Positions 26,765-35,287 of a stretch of DNA of 64,000 nt are shown here, piece by piece. Every line of letters begins with the position of its first letter. Position 1 is the first letter of the stretch. The stretch lies in the NCBI RefSeq assembly GCF_026968045.1, contig NZ_JAPVBQ010000002.1:546933-610932 (forward strand). The letters are read 5' to 3'. Made by a program: the position numbers and the translations under genes. Source of the DNA: Modestobacter sp. VKM Ac-2977 (GTDB lineage Bacteria > Actinomycetota > Actinomycetes > Mycobacteriales > Geodermatophilaceae). Below the pieces are notes generated by a model. That model was not told the origin of the DNA. It worked only from the letters and a program-made list of their open reading frames with translations, and searched no databases.

Positions 26765-27337
26765 TCAGGTCGCCCGGGTGTACGTGCTGACCCGGGTGCC
26801 GCCACTGATGGTGCGCTCGTCCACGACGTCGAAGGGTCGCGCCTTGGCCGCACCGGCACCGAACAGCGGGATGCCGGCGCCCAGGACGATCGGGTAGCGC
26901 TTGAGCACCAGGACGTCGATCTCGTCCAGGAGCGCACCGGCCAGCGCTCCCCCACCGGCCAGCCACACCCCGTCGCCGGGTTCGCCCTTGAGCCGGCGCA
27001 CGAGCTGGACCGGGTCCCGACTGACGTGCACCGCCGGGTCGACGTCCGCAGGCAGCGTGGTGGAGACGACGTGCTGGTCCAGGTGGGCATAGGGACTGGT
27101 GATCTGGGCCTGCAGGGCCGGTTCGTAGGTGGCCCGTCCCATGACCACGGCGTCGAACCGCGTCCCCGGGTCCGTGATCTGCAGCTGGCCGCGGACGTGC
27201 GTGGGCAGCGTCTCCGGGAACTCCTGGGCGATGAACTCCAACAGCGGCTCCGTGACGGGGAAGAAGTCGTAGGAGCCGTCCGGGGCGGCGATGAACCCGT
27301 CCAGCGTCACCCCCACGTAGTAGGTCAGCGCACGCAC
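26765..27337 (-). CDS. Dihydrofolate reductase-family protein (RibD C-like)
   Basis: A 190-residue reductase-fold protein. The N-terminal strand YYVGVTLDGFIAAPDGS, then FDAVVMGRATYE and the NADPH-binding GDGVWLAGGGALAGALL are characteristic of the RibD C-terminal/DHFR family. Members often act as stress-related reductases; the physiological substrate is not known. Length is normal. It lies ~45 bp downstream of the VOC gene on the same strand and may be a third member of the ArsR-VOC unit. Confidence 0.87.
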   Translation of the reverse strand: MRALTYYVGVTLDGFIAAPDGSYDFFPVTEPLLEFIAQEFPETLPTHVRGQLQITDPGTRFDAVVMGRATYEPALQAQITSPYAHLDQHVVSTTLPADVDPAVHVSRDPVQLVRRLKGEPGDGVWLAGGGALAGALLDEIDVLVLKRYPIVLGAGIPLFGAGAAKARPFDVVDERTISGGTRVSTYTRAT

Positions 27338-27383
27338 GGGCGCGATCCTGTCAGGCGCGCATGACCAGGGACTCCTCCAGCGA

Positions 27384-27773
27384 CTACTTCATGGTGGCGA
27401 GCTGGATCAGGTTGCCGCAGGTGTCGTCGAGGACCGCGGTGACAACCGGCCCGAAGTCGGTCGCGTCCTGGGTGAACTGCACGCCCAGCGCCTTGAGCCG
27501 CTCAACCTCGGCGTACACGTCGTCGACGGCGAACTGGGTGAACGGGATGCCGTCGGCCACCAGCGCCTCCTTGAACGGACCCGCCGCCGGGTGGCCGGTC
27601 GGCTCCAGCAGCAGCTCGACACCGTCCGGGTCGGCGGGCGAGACCACGGTGAGCCAGCGGTGCTCACCGGCGGGGACATCGGTCTTCGCGATGAACCCCA
27701 ACTTCTCGGTGTAGAACGCGAGCGCCTTGGCCTGGTCGTCGACGAACACACTGGTGATGTTGATCCGGATCAC
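27384..27773 (-). CDS. VOC family (glyoxalase-like) protein
   Basis: A 129-residue vicinal-oxygen-chelate protein with the paired repeat INITSVFVDDQAKALAFYTE and FTQFAVDDVYAEVERLKALG, ending CGNLIQLATM. Such proteins bind metal through His/Glu and act as glyoxalases, resistance binders or dioxygenases. Here the first His position is Thr-Ser (NITSVFV), so the metal site looks incomplete. GTG 27773 overlaps the ArsR stop, giving tight translational coupling; the ArsR sensor presumably controls it. Confidence 0.88.
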   Translation of the reverse strand: MIRINITSVFVDDQAKALAFYTEKLGFIAKTDVPAGEHRWLTVVSPADPDGVELLLEPTGHPAAGPFKEALVADGIPFTQFAVDDVYAEVERLKALGVQFTQDATDFGPVVTAVLDDTCGNLIQLATMK

Positions 27774-28066
27774 GGGTTCGGTCCCTCTCGGTCGATGGGC
27801 CACCGCTCGACGATCGAGCGCAGCGGGCTCATGTCGATGTGGTGGAACTTGTAACGGCCCTGTCGCCGGGCGTGCACCAGACCGGCCTGTTCGAGCACCG
27901 CCAGGTGCTGCGAGATCGCCTGGCGCGAAGAGGCCAGGCCGTGCTTCATGGTCAGTCGACCGCAGAGCTCGAACAACGTCTGTCCGTCCCTGTCGGTCAG
28001 CTCGTCCAGGATCGTGCGTCGCGTCGCGTCACCCATGGCCCTGTACAGGTCGGAGTCCGCGTCCAC
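27770..28066 (-). CDS. ArsR family repressor
   Basis: A 98-residue winged-helix repressor (MGDATRRTILDEL, SSRQAISQHLAVLEQAGLV, RRQGRYKFHHID). No cysteine pair for arsenic or metal is present in the recognition region, so it belongs to the non-metal ArsR group commonly paired with VOC or SRPBCC genes. It is first in an operon with the VOC gene. Its promoter is unusually clear and the mRNA probably begins at the start codon itself. Confidence 0.9.
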   Translation of the reverse strand: MDADSDLYRAMGDATRRTILDELTDRDGQTLFELCGRLTMKHGLASSRQAISQHLAVLEQAGLVHARRQGRYKFHHIDMSPLRSIVERWPIDREGPNP

Positions 28067-28072
28067 GCGTCT

Positions 28073-28102
28073 CTTATAGGCAAGTCACTGCTTGCCTGTC
28101 AA
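28073..28102 (-). promoter_or_regulatory. Leaderless promoter with ArsR operator in the spacer
   Basis: Read on the minus strand, TTGACA (28102-28097) and TATAAG (28078-28073) are separated by 18 bp. The spacer is almost filled by the inverted repeat AGGCAAG-TCACAG-like centre-CTTGCCT (28078-28097 on the plus strand, centre TCACTG). The start codon lies 7 bp after the -10 element, so transcription should begin at or next to the ATG, and repressor binding would block polymerase directly. Confidence 0.8.
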
Positions 28103-28286
28103 GGGAGTTGTCGCTGGCCAAGCCGCACGCTGCGCCGCCACGACGACCTGAGAGGAGGCCCCAACCTGATCCACCGGTCCGCCTGTCGCCGGAATCGGCC
28201 GACGTTCGAGGTTGACCATGCAGCTCCTTGCATGACTATGCTGCCGTCATGTCGCGTCTTCCGTCCCCCGGTCTGGCCGTCGCCGC

Positions 28287-29003
28287 GTGCACGCTCGTGT
28301 CGCGACGCCGCCGCGGCCTGAGCTGGAGCGGCTGTCCCGCGACGTCGTGATCGCATCGCCCGATGTGCGGGTGTGCGTCTTCGGGGACTCCTTCACCGCT
28401 GGGGTCGGTGACCGCACCGGAGCGGGCTGGGTAGGCCAGGTCACCGCCGCGGCGCAGGATCCCCGCTGGAGCCTGACGGCCTACAACCTCGGCGTACGCC
28501 GGGACACCTCCGTGGACATCGCCCGGCGTTGGTCCGGCGAGGCCCGCAGCCGGCTGAAGGACGGCGACCGGTTCGGCATCGTCCTGGCCTTCGGCACCAA
28601 CGACGTCGACGAGCAGGAGGGCCGGCGGCGGGTCCCCCGCGAGCGGACCCTGGACCTGCTGGGGCAGATGCTGAACGACGCGCACACCGCCGGCTGGGCG
28701 TCGCTGGTGGTCGGTCCGCCGCCCGTGCTGGACACCGCCCTGAGCGCCCGGGCGGGCGCCCTGGCCGTCGGCATGGCAGCCACGTGCGCCCATCGCGACG
28801 TGCGGTTCGTCGACGTCGGAGCCCTGGCCGAGGACGCGGTGTGGGTGGCGGAGGTCTCCGCCGGAGATGCCTTCCACCCCTCGACCGCCGGCTACGGCCG
28901 GCTGGCGGCGATCGTCGCACCAGTCGTCACCGACTGGCTGGCAGAGCTGGCGAGCCGGGAGGCGGCACAGTGGTCGCCGGCCCGGAACGGGCGCGACCGG
29001 TGA
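28287..29003 (+). CDS. SGNH/GDSL hydrolase
   Basis: A 238-residue esterase-fold protein with the four SGNH blocks: catalytic serine in VFGDSFTAGVGD, glycine in YNLGVRRDTS, asparagine in AFGTNDVDE, and Asp/His in DAFHPSTAGYGR. It probably hydrolyses small esters or acyl groups in the cytosol, as no signal peptide is visible. GTG 28287 gives a short N-terminal tail; GTG 28347 is an alternative. Its stop overlaps the GTG of the GNAT gene, starting a three-gene run with the arginase-like gene. Confidence 0.87.
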   Translation: MHARVATPPRPELERLSRDVVIASPDVRVCVFGDSFTAGVGDRTGAGWVGQVTAAAQDPRWSLTAYNLGVRRDTSVDIARRWSGEARSRLKDGDRFGIVLAFGTNDVDEQEGRRRVPRERTLDLLGQMLNDAHTAGWASLVVGPPPVLDTALSARAGALAVGMAATCAHRDVRFVDVGALAEDAVWVAEVSAGDAFHPSTAGYGRLAAIVAPVVTDWLAELASREAAQWSPARNGRDR

Positions 29004-29554
29004 CCGGGCTGCTCGACGACGCACTGCCGCCGGGCTGGTCGGTACGTCATCCCGACGCCGACGACCACGCGCGAGTGCACGCGGTGCTGGACCAGTGGTG
29101 GGCCGGCTTCGGCGGCGAGGCCGGAAGTCGGGAGCGGGCAGCGCTGCTGCCCCGGTTGTTCTTCGAGCACTTCACCGACACCAGCTACCTGATCGAGCAC
29201 GACGACGGACACCTGGTGGCCTTCCTGATCGGGTTCCTCTCCCCCGCTCGCCCCGACACCGCCTACGTGCACTTCCTGGGCGTGGACCCGGCCGCACAGC
29301 GCGCCGGCCTGGGACGTCGGCTGCACGCGCGCTTCGGTGCCGACGCCGCCGCACGAGGCGCCCGACAGGTCGGCTGCGTCACCAGCCCCGGCAACCGGGA
29401 CTCGATCGCCTTCCACACCCGGTTGGGCTTCCGCGTCGACCCCGGTGACCGGACCGTGGCCGGGACGTCGGTGCACAGCGACCACGACGGCCCCGGGCTG
29501 CACCGCGTGGTCTTCAGCCGCGCCCTCGACGACCGCGGCCCCACCCACCCGTGA
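29000..29554 (+). CDS. GNAT family N-acetyltransferase
   Basis: A 184-residue acetyltransferase. The acetyl-CoA loop lies in FLGVDPAAQRAGLGRRLHAR (residues ~95-115), and the C-terminal substrate strand in GNRDSIAFHTRLGFRVDPGD. The N-terminal VRHPDADDHARVHAVLDQWW is the usual GNAT first strand and helix. It starts at GTG 29000 inside the stop of the SGNH gene and is followed after 17 bp by the arginase-like gene, so the three are probably one operon. Acceptor amine unknown. Confidence 0.89.
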   Translation: MTGLLDDALPPGWSVRHPDADDHARVHAVLDQWWAGFGGEAGSRERAALLPRLFFEHFTDTSYLIEHDDGHLVAFLIGFLSPARPDTAYVHFLGVDPAAQRAGLGRRLHARFGADAAARGARQVGCVTSPGNRDSIAFHTRLGFRVDPGDRTVAGTSVHSDHDGPGLHRVVFSRALDDRGPTHP

Positions 29555-29571
29555 CACCCGGAGGAGCTCCT

Positions 29572-30393
29572 GTGCCTGACCGCCTCGCCCTGACGCTGTT
29601 CAACGGCCGCGCCGGTGACCACAACGACCGCGCGATGACCGGCGGGCCGCTGCTGGCCGCCGAGCTCGCCGCCCGACTGCACCTCGCACCGGCCACCGTG
29701 GGATCGCCGGAACCGGCGTTGGACACCGACTGGCAGACCGAGCTGGACGCCGCGATGCCGGTCCTGCGGCAGATGGCGGCCCGCTACGAGGACATCTTCG
29801 CGGCCGGCCAGGTGCCGGTGACCGCGCTCAGCCGGTGCACCGTGGCCCTGTGCACCGTCCCCGTCGTCGTCCGGCACCACCCCGGAGCACGAGTGGTCTG
29901 GTTCGACGCCCACGCCGACCTCAACACCCCGGCCACCTCCGGTACCGGCTACCTCGGCGGACTCGCCCTGTCCGGCCCGGCCGGGCTGTGGGACTCCGGA
30001 CTCGGTGCCGGGCTGTCGCCGGCCGACATCGTCCTGGTCGGTGCCCGCGACATCGACCCACCCGAGCAGCTGCTGCTCCAGGGCACGCCGATCACCCACA
30101 TCGCGCCCGGCCCGGACCTGGCGACCCGGCTGCAGGAGGCCATCGCCGACCGGCCCGTCTACGTCCACCTCGACTGCGACGTCCTCGAACCCGGCATCGT
30201 GCCCACCGACTACCAGGTACCGGGCGGGCTCTCCCTCGCCGACCTGCACGCCGCCGCCGAGGTCCTGGCCACCCGACCGGTGCTCGGCGTCGAGATCGGC
30301 GAATTGGAAGCAGCCCCGGGCGACACCCCGACCGGTCTCGCCGCGCTCGTCGACGCCCTCGACCCGCTGCTCCGCGCCGCTGCCGGGCGGTGA
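29572..30393 (+). CDS. Arginase/agmatinase-fold protein with altered metal site
   Basis: A 273-residue ureohydrolase-fold protein. Two of the manganese motifs are intact, VVWFDAHADLNTP and VHLDCDVLEPGIVP. The usual GGDHS motif upstream, which supplies the first histidine ligand, is replaced by LSRCTVALCT. C-terminal VLGVEIGELEAAPGD stands where arginases have the conserved glutamate. It may hydrolyse a guanidino or formimino compound with a modified site, or be inactive. GTG 29572 follows GGAGGAGCT. It ends the SGNH-GNAT run. Confidence 0.82.
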   Translation: MPDRLALTLFNGRAGDHNDRAMTGGPLLAAELAARLHLAPATVGSPEPALDTDWQTELDAAMPVLRQMAARYEDIFAAGQVPVTALSRCTVALCTVPVVVRHHPGARVVWFDAHADLNTPATSGTGYLGGLALSGPAGLWDSGLGAGLSPADIVLVGARDIDPPEQLLLQGTPITHIAPGPDLATRLQEAIADRPVYVHLDCDVLEPGIVPTDYQVPGGLSLADLHAAAEVLATRPVLGVEIGELEAAPGDTPTGLAALVDALDPLLRAAAGR

Positions 30394-30523
30394 CCGACGC
30401 TCACCGCCGTCCACCCTTGACAGCACATGGCCGCGTCGTCCGCAGCGGCCCTCGCGGTGATCACCTGGAGCGCTCGCCAGGCCTGGTTGGCGCGTGTCAG
30501 CCAGTTCGCCGCACACTGCCTTG

Positions 30524-30987
30524 ATGGAGATCCGAGCCGCGGAGCGCGCGGATGCCCCTGCTCTCGGGTCGCTGTTCAGACAATGGGGGCACCTCTCGGG
30601 GTCGAGGATCTGACCGTCCGAGTGCAGCGGTGGCGCGACGCCGCCTTCGCCGCAGAGTTCTACGTCGCTTGCGTCGAAGCTGAGCTCGCTGGGATGGCAG
30701 CAGTCGCGGCTGTCCCGCAATTCGGGCGGGTGAGTTGGACCGCGAATCTGATGGGCCCCGCGGTCAGCGATCGCCACCGTCGCAAAGGGGTGGCTCGTGC
30801 GCTCATGGAGCAAGTGACCAGCCGAGCGACGACGTGGGGTTGCGACCAGATCAAACTGACTTCGTCCCGCACTCGCGACGCAGCGCACGCCTTCTACGTC
30901 GCTCTCGGATACCGGGACACATCTGCTGTCCAAGCCCGGTACGTGGGCTCACTACAGGCCGACGGTGAAGGCCGACAGGACGCCTGA
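30524..30987 (+). pseudogene. GNAT acetyltransferase with one-base frameshift
   Basis: ATG 30524 opens a typical GNAT start (MEIRAAERADAPALGSLFRQ) in one frame, which hits a stop 30 codons later. The rest of the domain (LGVEDLTVRVQRW, then GPAVSDRHRRKGVARALMEQ and HAFYVALGYRDTS) runs in the -1 frame to the TGA at 30987. The shift falls within TGGGGGCACCTC near 30,585. One lost base, for example in the G run, would restore a ~155-residue acetyltransferase, so a sequencing slip is possible. A longer reading from 30427 in the second frame has an unrelated N terminus. Confidence 0.8.
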
Positions 30988-31059
30988 TCCGGAAGAGGGG
31001 TGAGACCCACCCTGTCGCGGCAGATCGAATGGCGTCGGTCGACCTGCAAGACTCGCGAA

Positions 31060-31689
31060 ATGGCCGTCCACCATCCCGCGACGATCGTCCCGAGCAAGCT
31101 GGAACTGTTACAGGCTTGGGTACCGCACCAGCCATGGCTCGATGGCGCTGACGCCTCCATACTCACCCGGCTCGGCTCCTACCGCTTCGATGACCCAGCC
31201 GGCGAGGTCGGCATGGAGACGCACCTGCTGGCCACTGCCGACGGGCAAGTCCTCCAGGTGCCCCTGACCTACCGCGGCGCACCACGCTCGTCCGCAGAAG
31301 ACTCATTGATCACGACGATGACGCACACGACGCTCGGCGATCGTTGGATCTATGACGCCTGCCACGACCCCGTCTACGTCAGCACATTGACGACGACGAT
31401 CCTGACTGGCGGCCGTGAGGCGGACCTCTACGAGGCAACCGACGCCGGGTTGATCCAGGAAGTGGTCACCACCCACGTCCGCGGCAGCGGGTCCTTGTCG
31501 ACGGCTCAGGTCCCCGAACTGCAGGCACCCGTGGTCACCCACGACGGAGCCACGACGCGCATCTCTGCAGGTGTCACGCTCACCCTCTTACGGAGGCCGA
31601 CCACTGGTACAGCCGGATCGATGCTCACCGGGACCTGGCCGGGGCAGGAGACGCCTCTGCTCTTGGCGACCGTCAACGGAGAGTTCTGA
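31060..31689 (+). CDS. Maltokinase N-terminal cap-like protein (CG0192 type)
   Basis: A 209-residue protein resembling the stand-alone maltokinase-cap/CG0192 family: AVHHPATIVPSKLELLQAWV, ETHLLATADGQVLQVPLTYR and DRWIYDACHDPVYVSTL. In full-length maltokinases this fold precedes the kinase domain; on its own its role is unknown. ATG 31060 is chosen because the conserved part starts there; an in-frame GTG-free extension upstream is unlike the family. Base composition is slightly lower in GC than its neighbours, and no kinase gene is nearby. Confidence 0.8.
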   Translation: MAVHHPATIVPSKLELLQAWVPHQPWLDGADASILTRLGSYRFDDPAGEVGMETHLLATADGQVLQVPLTYRGAPRSSAEDSLITTMTHTTLGDRWIYDACHDPVYVSTLTTTILTGGREADLYEATDAGLIQEVVTTHVRGSGSLSTAQVPELQAPVVTHDGATTRISAGVTLTLLRRPTTGTAGSMLTGTWPGQETPLLLATVNGEF

Positions 31690-31824
31690 AACGGCTGGGA
31701 CACGCGCGGCGGTGACCGCCCGACTTCCCCGGAACGGTGGCTCACGAGGGGGCTGATCGAGGGGCACGCGAACGCGACGGCCCCATCGAGCCGCAACAGG
31801 AAGACGCCCAGTGAGACGTGAGCG

Positions 31825-32469
31825 TCAGACAGCAGCTGTACGGGACCTGTCGGTGGCCAGCTTCACCGCCAGTGCCCCGAGCACCCCGCCCATGAGGTAG
31901 CGCTGGACCCGCATCCAGGTCGGCCGGGCGGACAGGAACCGGGCGAGCCCACCGGCGAAGACGACGATCAGTCCGTTGACGGTGAGCGCGATCGCGATCT
32001 GCGTGAGGCCCAGAACGAGGCTCTGCAGTGCCACGGGTGCCCCGTCGGGGTCGATGAACTGTGGCAGCAGCGACACGTACAGCACCGCGATCTTGGGATT
32101 GAGCAGGTTCGTGAACAGCCCCATCGCGAACAACCGGCGGGGCCGGTCGACCGGGAGCTCACGCGGCGCGAAGGCGTTCGTGCCGCCGGGCCGGACGGCC
32201 TGCCAGGCCAGGTAGAGCAGATAGGCCGCCCCTGCCAGCTTCAGCGCCGTGTAGGCAGCCGGAACGGCGACGAAGACGGCGGCAAGACCGGCTGCGGCCG
32301 CCGCGAGGTAGACGAAGAAGCCGGCCGCCACCCCCAGCAGCGAGATGAACCCAGCCCGTCGCCCCTGGGTGATCGACCGCGACACCAGGTAGATCATGTT
32401 CGGCCCGGGGGTGAGGACCAGGCCCAGCTCGACCAGAGCGATGCCGAGCAGGGCAGAGCTGGAGACCAC
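31825..32469 (-). CDS. LysE family exporter
   Basis: A 214-residue membrane protein with six hydrophobic helices. The LysE/RhtB signature is clear: ELGLVLTPGPNMIYLVSRSI near the N terminus, LLYLAWQAVRPGG, and GLFTNLLNPKIAVLYVSLLPQF. It probably exports an amino acid or homoserine-like compound with the proton gradient. GTG 32469 is preceded by GGAAGGA at ~9 nt; GTG 32487 is a longer alternative. It lies just downstream of glyA on the same strand, so serine/glycine is a reasonable but unproven cargo. Confidence 0.9.
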   Translation of the reverse strand: MVSSSALLGIALVELGLVLTPGPNMIYLVSRSITQGRRAGFISLLGVAAGFFVYLAAAAAGLAAVFVAVPAAYTALKLAGAAYLLYLAWQAVRPGGTNAFAPRELPVDRPRRLFAMGLFTNLLNPKIAVLYVSLLPQFIDPDGAPVALQSLVLGLTQIAIALTVNGLIVVFAGGLARFLSARPTWMRVQRYLMGGVLGALAVKLATDRSRTAAV

Positions 32470-32556
32470 GGGGGTCCGTCCTTCCACAGTCGATGAGGCA
32501 CCCGACGGCGTCAGCCGTTGGGACGAGAGGACTGGACTCGGCCAGTCCGCCGCGGT

Positions 32557-33999
32557 TCAGCCCTGGGCGGCCAGGTCCAGCTGCACCTCGGGGTACAGCG
32601 GGTGGGCGTCGACCAGCTCCGCCGCCCGGGCCCGCACCCGCTCGGCGACCGCCGGCTCCAGCCGGTACCGGACCTTGGAGTCGCCGTCGGACTGCGTGCT
32701 GGTCAGGACGTCGACGATCAGGTCCCCGACCTCGGCCAGGTCGGCCTCGCCCAGGCCACGAGTGGTCAGCGCCGGGGTGCCCAGCCGGATGCCGCTGGTG
32801 TACCAGGGGCCGTTCGGGTCGGCCGGCACGGAGTTGCGGTTGGTCACCAGGCCGGCGTCCAGCAGCGCGGCCTCGGCCTGCCGCCCGGTCAGCCCGAACC
32901 CACCGACGTCCACGAGCGCGAGGTGGTTGTCGGTGCCGCCGGTGACCAGCCGGGCGCCGCGGCGCAGCAACCGGTCGGCCAGGGCCCCGGCATTGGCCAC
33001 CACCTGCTCGGCGTACGTGGCGAACTCCGGCCGCCGGGCCTCGGCCAGCGCCACGGCCTTGGCGGCCATCACCTGTGGCAGCGGGCCGCCCAGCACCATC
33101 GGGCAGCCGCGGTCGACCGACGGGGCGTACTCCTCGGTGCACAGCACCATGCCGCCGCGCGGGCCACGCAGTGACTTGTGCGTGGTGGTGGTGACGACGT
33201 CGGCGTGCGGCACCGGGTCGAAGTCGCCGGTGAGCACCTTGCCGGCGACCAGCCCGGCGAAGTGCGCCATGTCAACCATCAGCGTGGCACCCACCTCGTC
33301 GGCGATCTCCCGCATCGCGGCGAAGTCGACCCGGCGCGGGTACGCCGAGTAGCCGGCCAGCAGGATCAGCGGCCGGAACTCCCGGGCCCGCGCACGCAGG
33401 GCGGCGTAGTCGATCAGCCCGGTCGCCGGGTCGGTTCCGTAGCTGGACTGCTCGAACATCTTCCCGGAGATGTTCGGCCGGAAGCCGTGGGTGAGATGGC
33501 CGCCGGCGTCCAGCGACATGCCGAGCATCCGCTGGTCGCCCAGGGCCCGGCGCAGCCGCGACCAGTCGGCGTCGGTCAGCGCGTCGACGTTCTTGACCCC
33601 GGCCTCGGCCAGGGCCGGGGACTCCACCCGGTGGGCCAGGATCGACCAGAAGGCGACCAGGTTGGCGTCGATGCCCGAGTGCGGCTGGACGTAGGCGTGG
33701 TCGGCGCCGAACAGCTCGCGGGCGTGCTCGGCGGCCAGCCGCTCGACGGTGTCGACGTTCTGGCAGGCAGCGTAGAAACGCCGTCCCGGGGTGCCCTCGG
33801 CGTACTTGTCGCTGAACCAGTTGCCCATCGCCAGCAGGACGGCGGGCGAGGCGTAGTTCTCGCTGGCGATGAGCTTGAGGCTCGATCGCTGGTCGGCGAG
33901 CTCCTGGCCGATGGCTGCCGCGACCCGCGGCTCGACCTGGGCGATGACGTCCAGGGCGCTGGCGAAGGCGGCGGTCTCGCGGGTGACGGTGCTGGTCAC
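32557..33999 (-). CDS. glyA: Serine hydroxymethyltransferase
   Basis: A 480-residue PLP enzyme interconverting serine plus tetrahydrofolate with glycine plus methylene-tetrahydrofolate. Motifs are complete: [13 protein letters not shown], the substrate tyrosine loop [28 protein letters not shown], and the PLP lysine in [14 protein letters not shown]. It is the long actinobacterial form, about 50 residues more than the E. coli enzyme. GTG 33999 follows GAGGAGAG. The leader carries a ZTP riboswitch, tying expression to the folate-starvation signal ZMP/ZTP. Confidence 0.96.
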   Translation of the reverse strand: MTSTVTRETAAFASALDVIAQVEPRVAAAIGQELADQRSSLKLIASENYASPAVLLAMGNWFSDKYAEGTPGRRFYAACQNVDTVERLAAEHARELFGADHAYVQPHSGIDANLVAFWSILAHRVESPALAEAGVKNVDALTDADWSRLRRALGDQRMLGMSLDAGGHLTHGFRPNISGKMFEQSSYGTDPATGLIDYAALRARAREFRPLILLAGYSAYPRRVDFAAMREIADEVGATLMVDMAHFAGLVAGKVLTGDFDPVPHADVVTTTTHKSLRGPRGGMVLCTEEYAPSVDRGCPMVLGGPLPQVMAAKAVALAEARRPEFATYAEQVVANAGALADRLLRRGARLVTGGTDNHLALVDVGGFGLTGRQAEAALLDAGLVTNRNSVPADPNGPWYTSGIRLGTPALTTRGLGEADLAEVGDLIVDVLTSTQSDGDSKVRYRLEPAVAERVRARAAELVDAHPLYPEVQLDLAAQG

Positions 34000-34018
34000 G
34001 GGCTCTCCTCGATCGACG

Positions 34019-34104
34019 GGAGCCCAGGCGCGCGGCAGGCGTCGAGTCGACGGGGCCGCTCCCCGGTGGTCGATCCCACCTGCGATGCGCCAGTCACGGC
34101 CCGC
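34019..34104 (-). promoter_or_regulatory. ZTP (pfl) riboswitch upstream of glyA
   Basis: On the minus strand the leader contains the ZTP-aptamer signature in order: GGGCCGTGACTGGCG, then GGTGGG and CCACCGGGGAGCGGCC (first subdomain), a variable linker, and CGCCTGGGC (pseudoknot and ligand-binding subdomain). The ribosome site GAGGAGAG begins about 9 nt after the last element, so control of translation initiation is likely. ZMP accumulates when 10-formyl-tetrahydrofolate is short, and glyA replenishes one-carbon units, which fits known placements of this class. Confidence 0.93.
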
Positions 34105-34183
34105 GTCGAAGCTAGCCGGGCCCCCAGCAACACACAAGCGGTCGGCCTGGCGTGGCAGGGCACCCGGTTGGTAGGTCGACCCG

Positions 34184-35006
34184 TCAGTGCTCCCCGTCCG
34201 AGAGGACGGCGACAGGAGCCTGGAGGACGACCCCACCTGCCGCGGTCAGCGTCTGCCGGTACACCCCTTCCGTGCGCAACCGGTGCTGCTCGAGGCGCGC
34301 GTCGAGCGTGATCCAGGCGTCTCCGATGCTGAGCGGTGCGACCTCGTACCGGACCGTCACTGCGCGCGCGGACGGCGGGACGACGATGAGTGCGAGCCCG
34401 GGATGCACCGCCAGGTCGGTGGCGTGCACCCCGGCTGTCACCGAGATCGCCTCCTCGTCCGCCATCCCGTCGTAGGCGAGCACGACCTCATGGTCCTCAC
34501 GCCCGAGCTCGGCCAGCTGAGCGCGCAGTGCACGGGTCAGCTCGTCCACGGCCACACCGATCTGGGATTCGTCGCCCACGGAGGTCTGCAGCGCCGCCAG
34601 CCGCAGACCTGGGAGCGGACCCAGTTCGAGGGAGTTCATCACCGTTCGCCGTCCTGCGTCCAGGGAGTCGAGGCGTCTCCGCACCTCCTGCAGACGCGTC
34701 GTCGCCTCGGAGACCTCCGCCATCAGGTCGACCTCCCGCGCACGGAGCAGCGCCTGGAGGCGAGCCTCGGACAGTTCCGAGCTGAGGAGATCCGCGATGG
34801 CCTCCAGCCCGAAGCCGACAGCACGGAGGGCCGTGATGGCGCGGACCCGTCTGGGTCACGCTGTACTTCCGGTACCCGGTCCGCTCATCCACCTCGGCCG
34901 GCACCAGGAGGCCGATCTCCTCCCAGTGACGCAGCATGCGCCGAGAGGCTCCTGTGCGATGCGCCAGCTCCCCGATGCTCAACATGTCGCCACTGGACCC
35001 ACTCAC
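34184..35006 (-). pseudogene. MerR regulator with GyrI-like domain, frameshifted
   Basis: The N-terminal helix-turn-helix (MLSIGELAHRTGASRRMLRH, then GYRKYSV) reads from GTG 35006 or ATG 34985. Directly after KYSVTQ the frame is lost. The rest continues in the next frame: RVRAITALRAVGFGLEAIAD, a coiled coil, and a GyrI-like effector domain with AVTVRYEVAPLSIGDAW, ending at 34184. One extra base near 34,845 would explain it; the repaired protein is ~270 residues, normal for this MerR type. The HTH alone cannot dimerise, so it is non-functional unless the shift is a sequencing error. Confidence 0.82.
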
Positions 35007-35025
35007 ACAGTGTCAAGGTCAAGCG

Positions 35026-35225
35026 TCGAGCCCGGCTCCGCACGACCTGTGGCTCCCCGACCTCACGATCGACGTCGCGGCCCTGGGTGCGCTCTACCTC
35101 GGCGGCAACTCCGCAGCCCTGTCGACCTCCGCCGGCCAGATCCGGCCACACAGCCCCGACGGCACGCGCCTGCTGTCCGGCTGTTCCGCACCGACCCGGC
35201 GCCACACAACGCGATCGGGTTCTGA
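35026..35225 (+). pseudogene. C-terminal remnant of an Eis-type acetyltransferase
   Basis: The stretch encodes DLTIDVAALGALYLGGNSAA and, in another frame, RLFRTDPAPHNAIGF followed by TGA. Both segments match the end of Eis/GNAT fusion acetyltransferases, whose free C-terminal Phe is catalytic. At most 65 codons remain and one frameshift separates the parts; the catalytic GNAT domains are absent. It sits between the MerR pseudogene and the aminotransferase gene, in a region otherwise without genes. Confidence 0.65.
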
Positions 35226-35287
35226 CCGGGTCCGGATCACTCCTGGTCGCCAGCGCAGCGGTCAGATCGGGGATGGCGACGCCCTCC

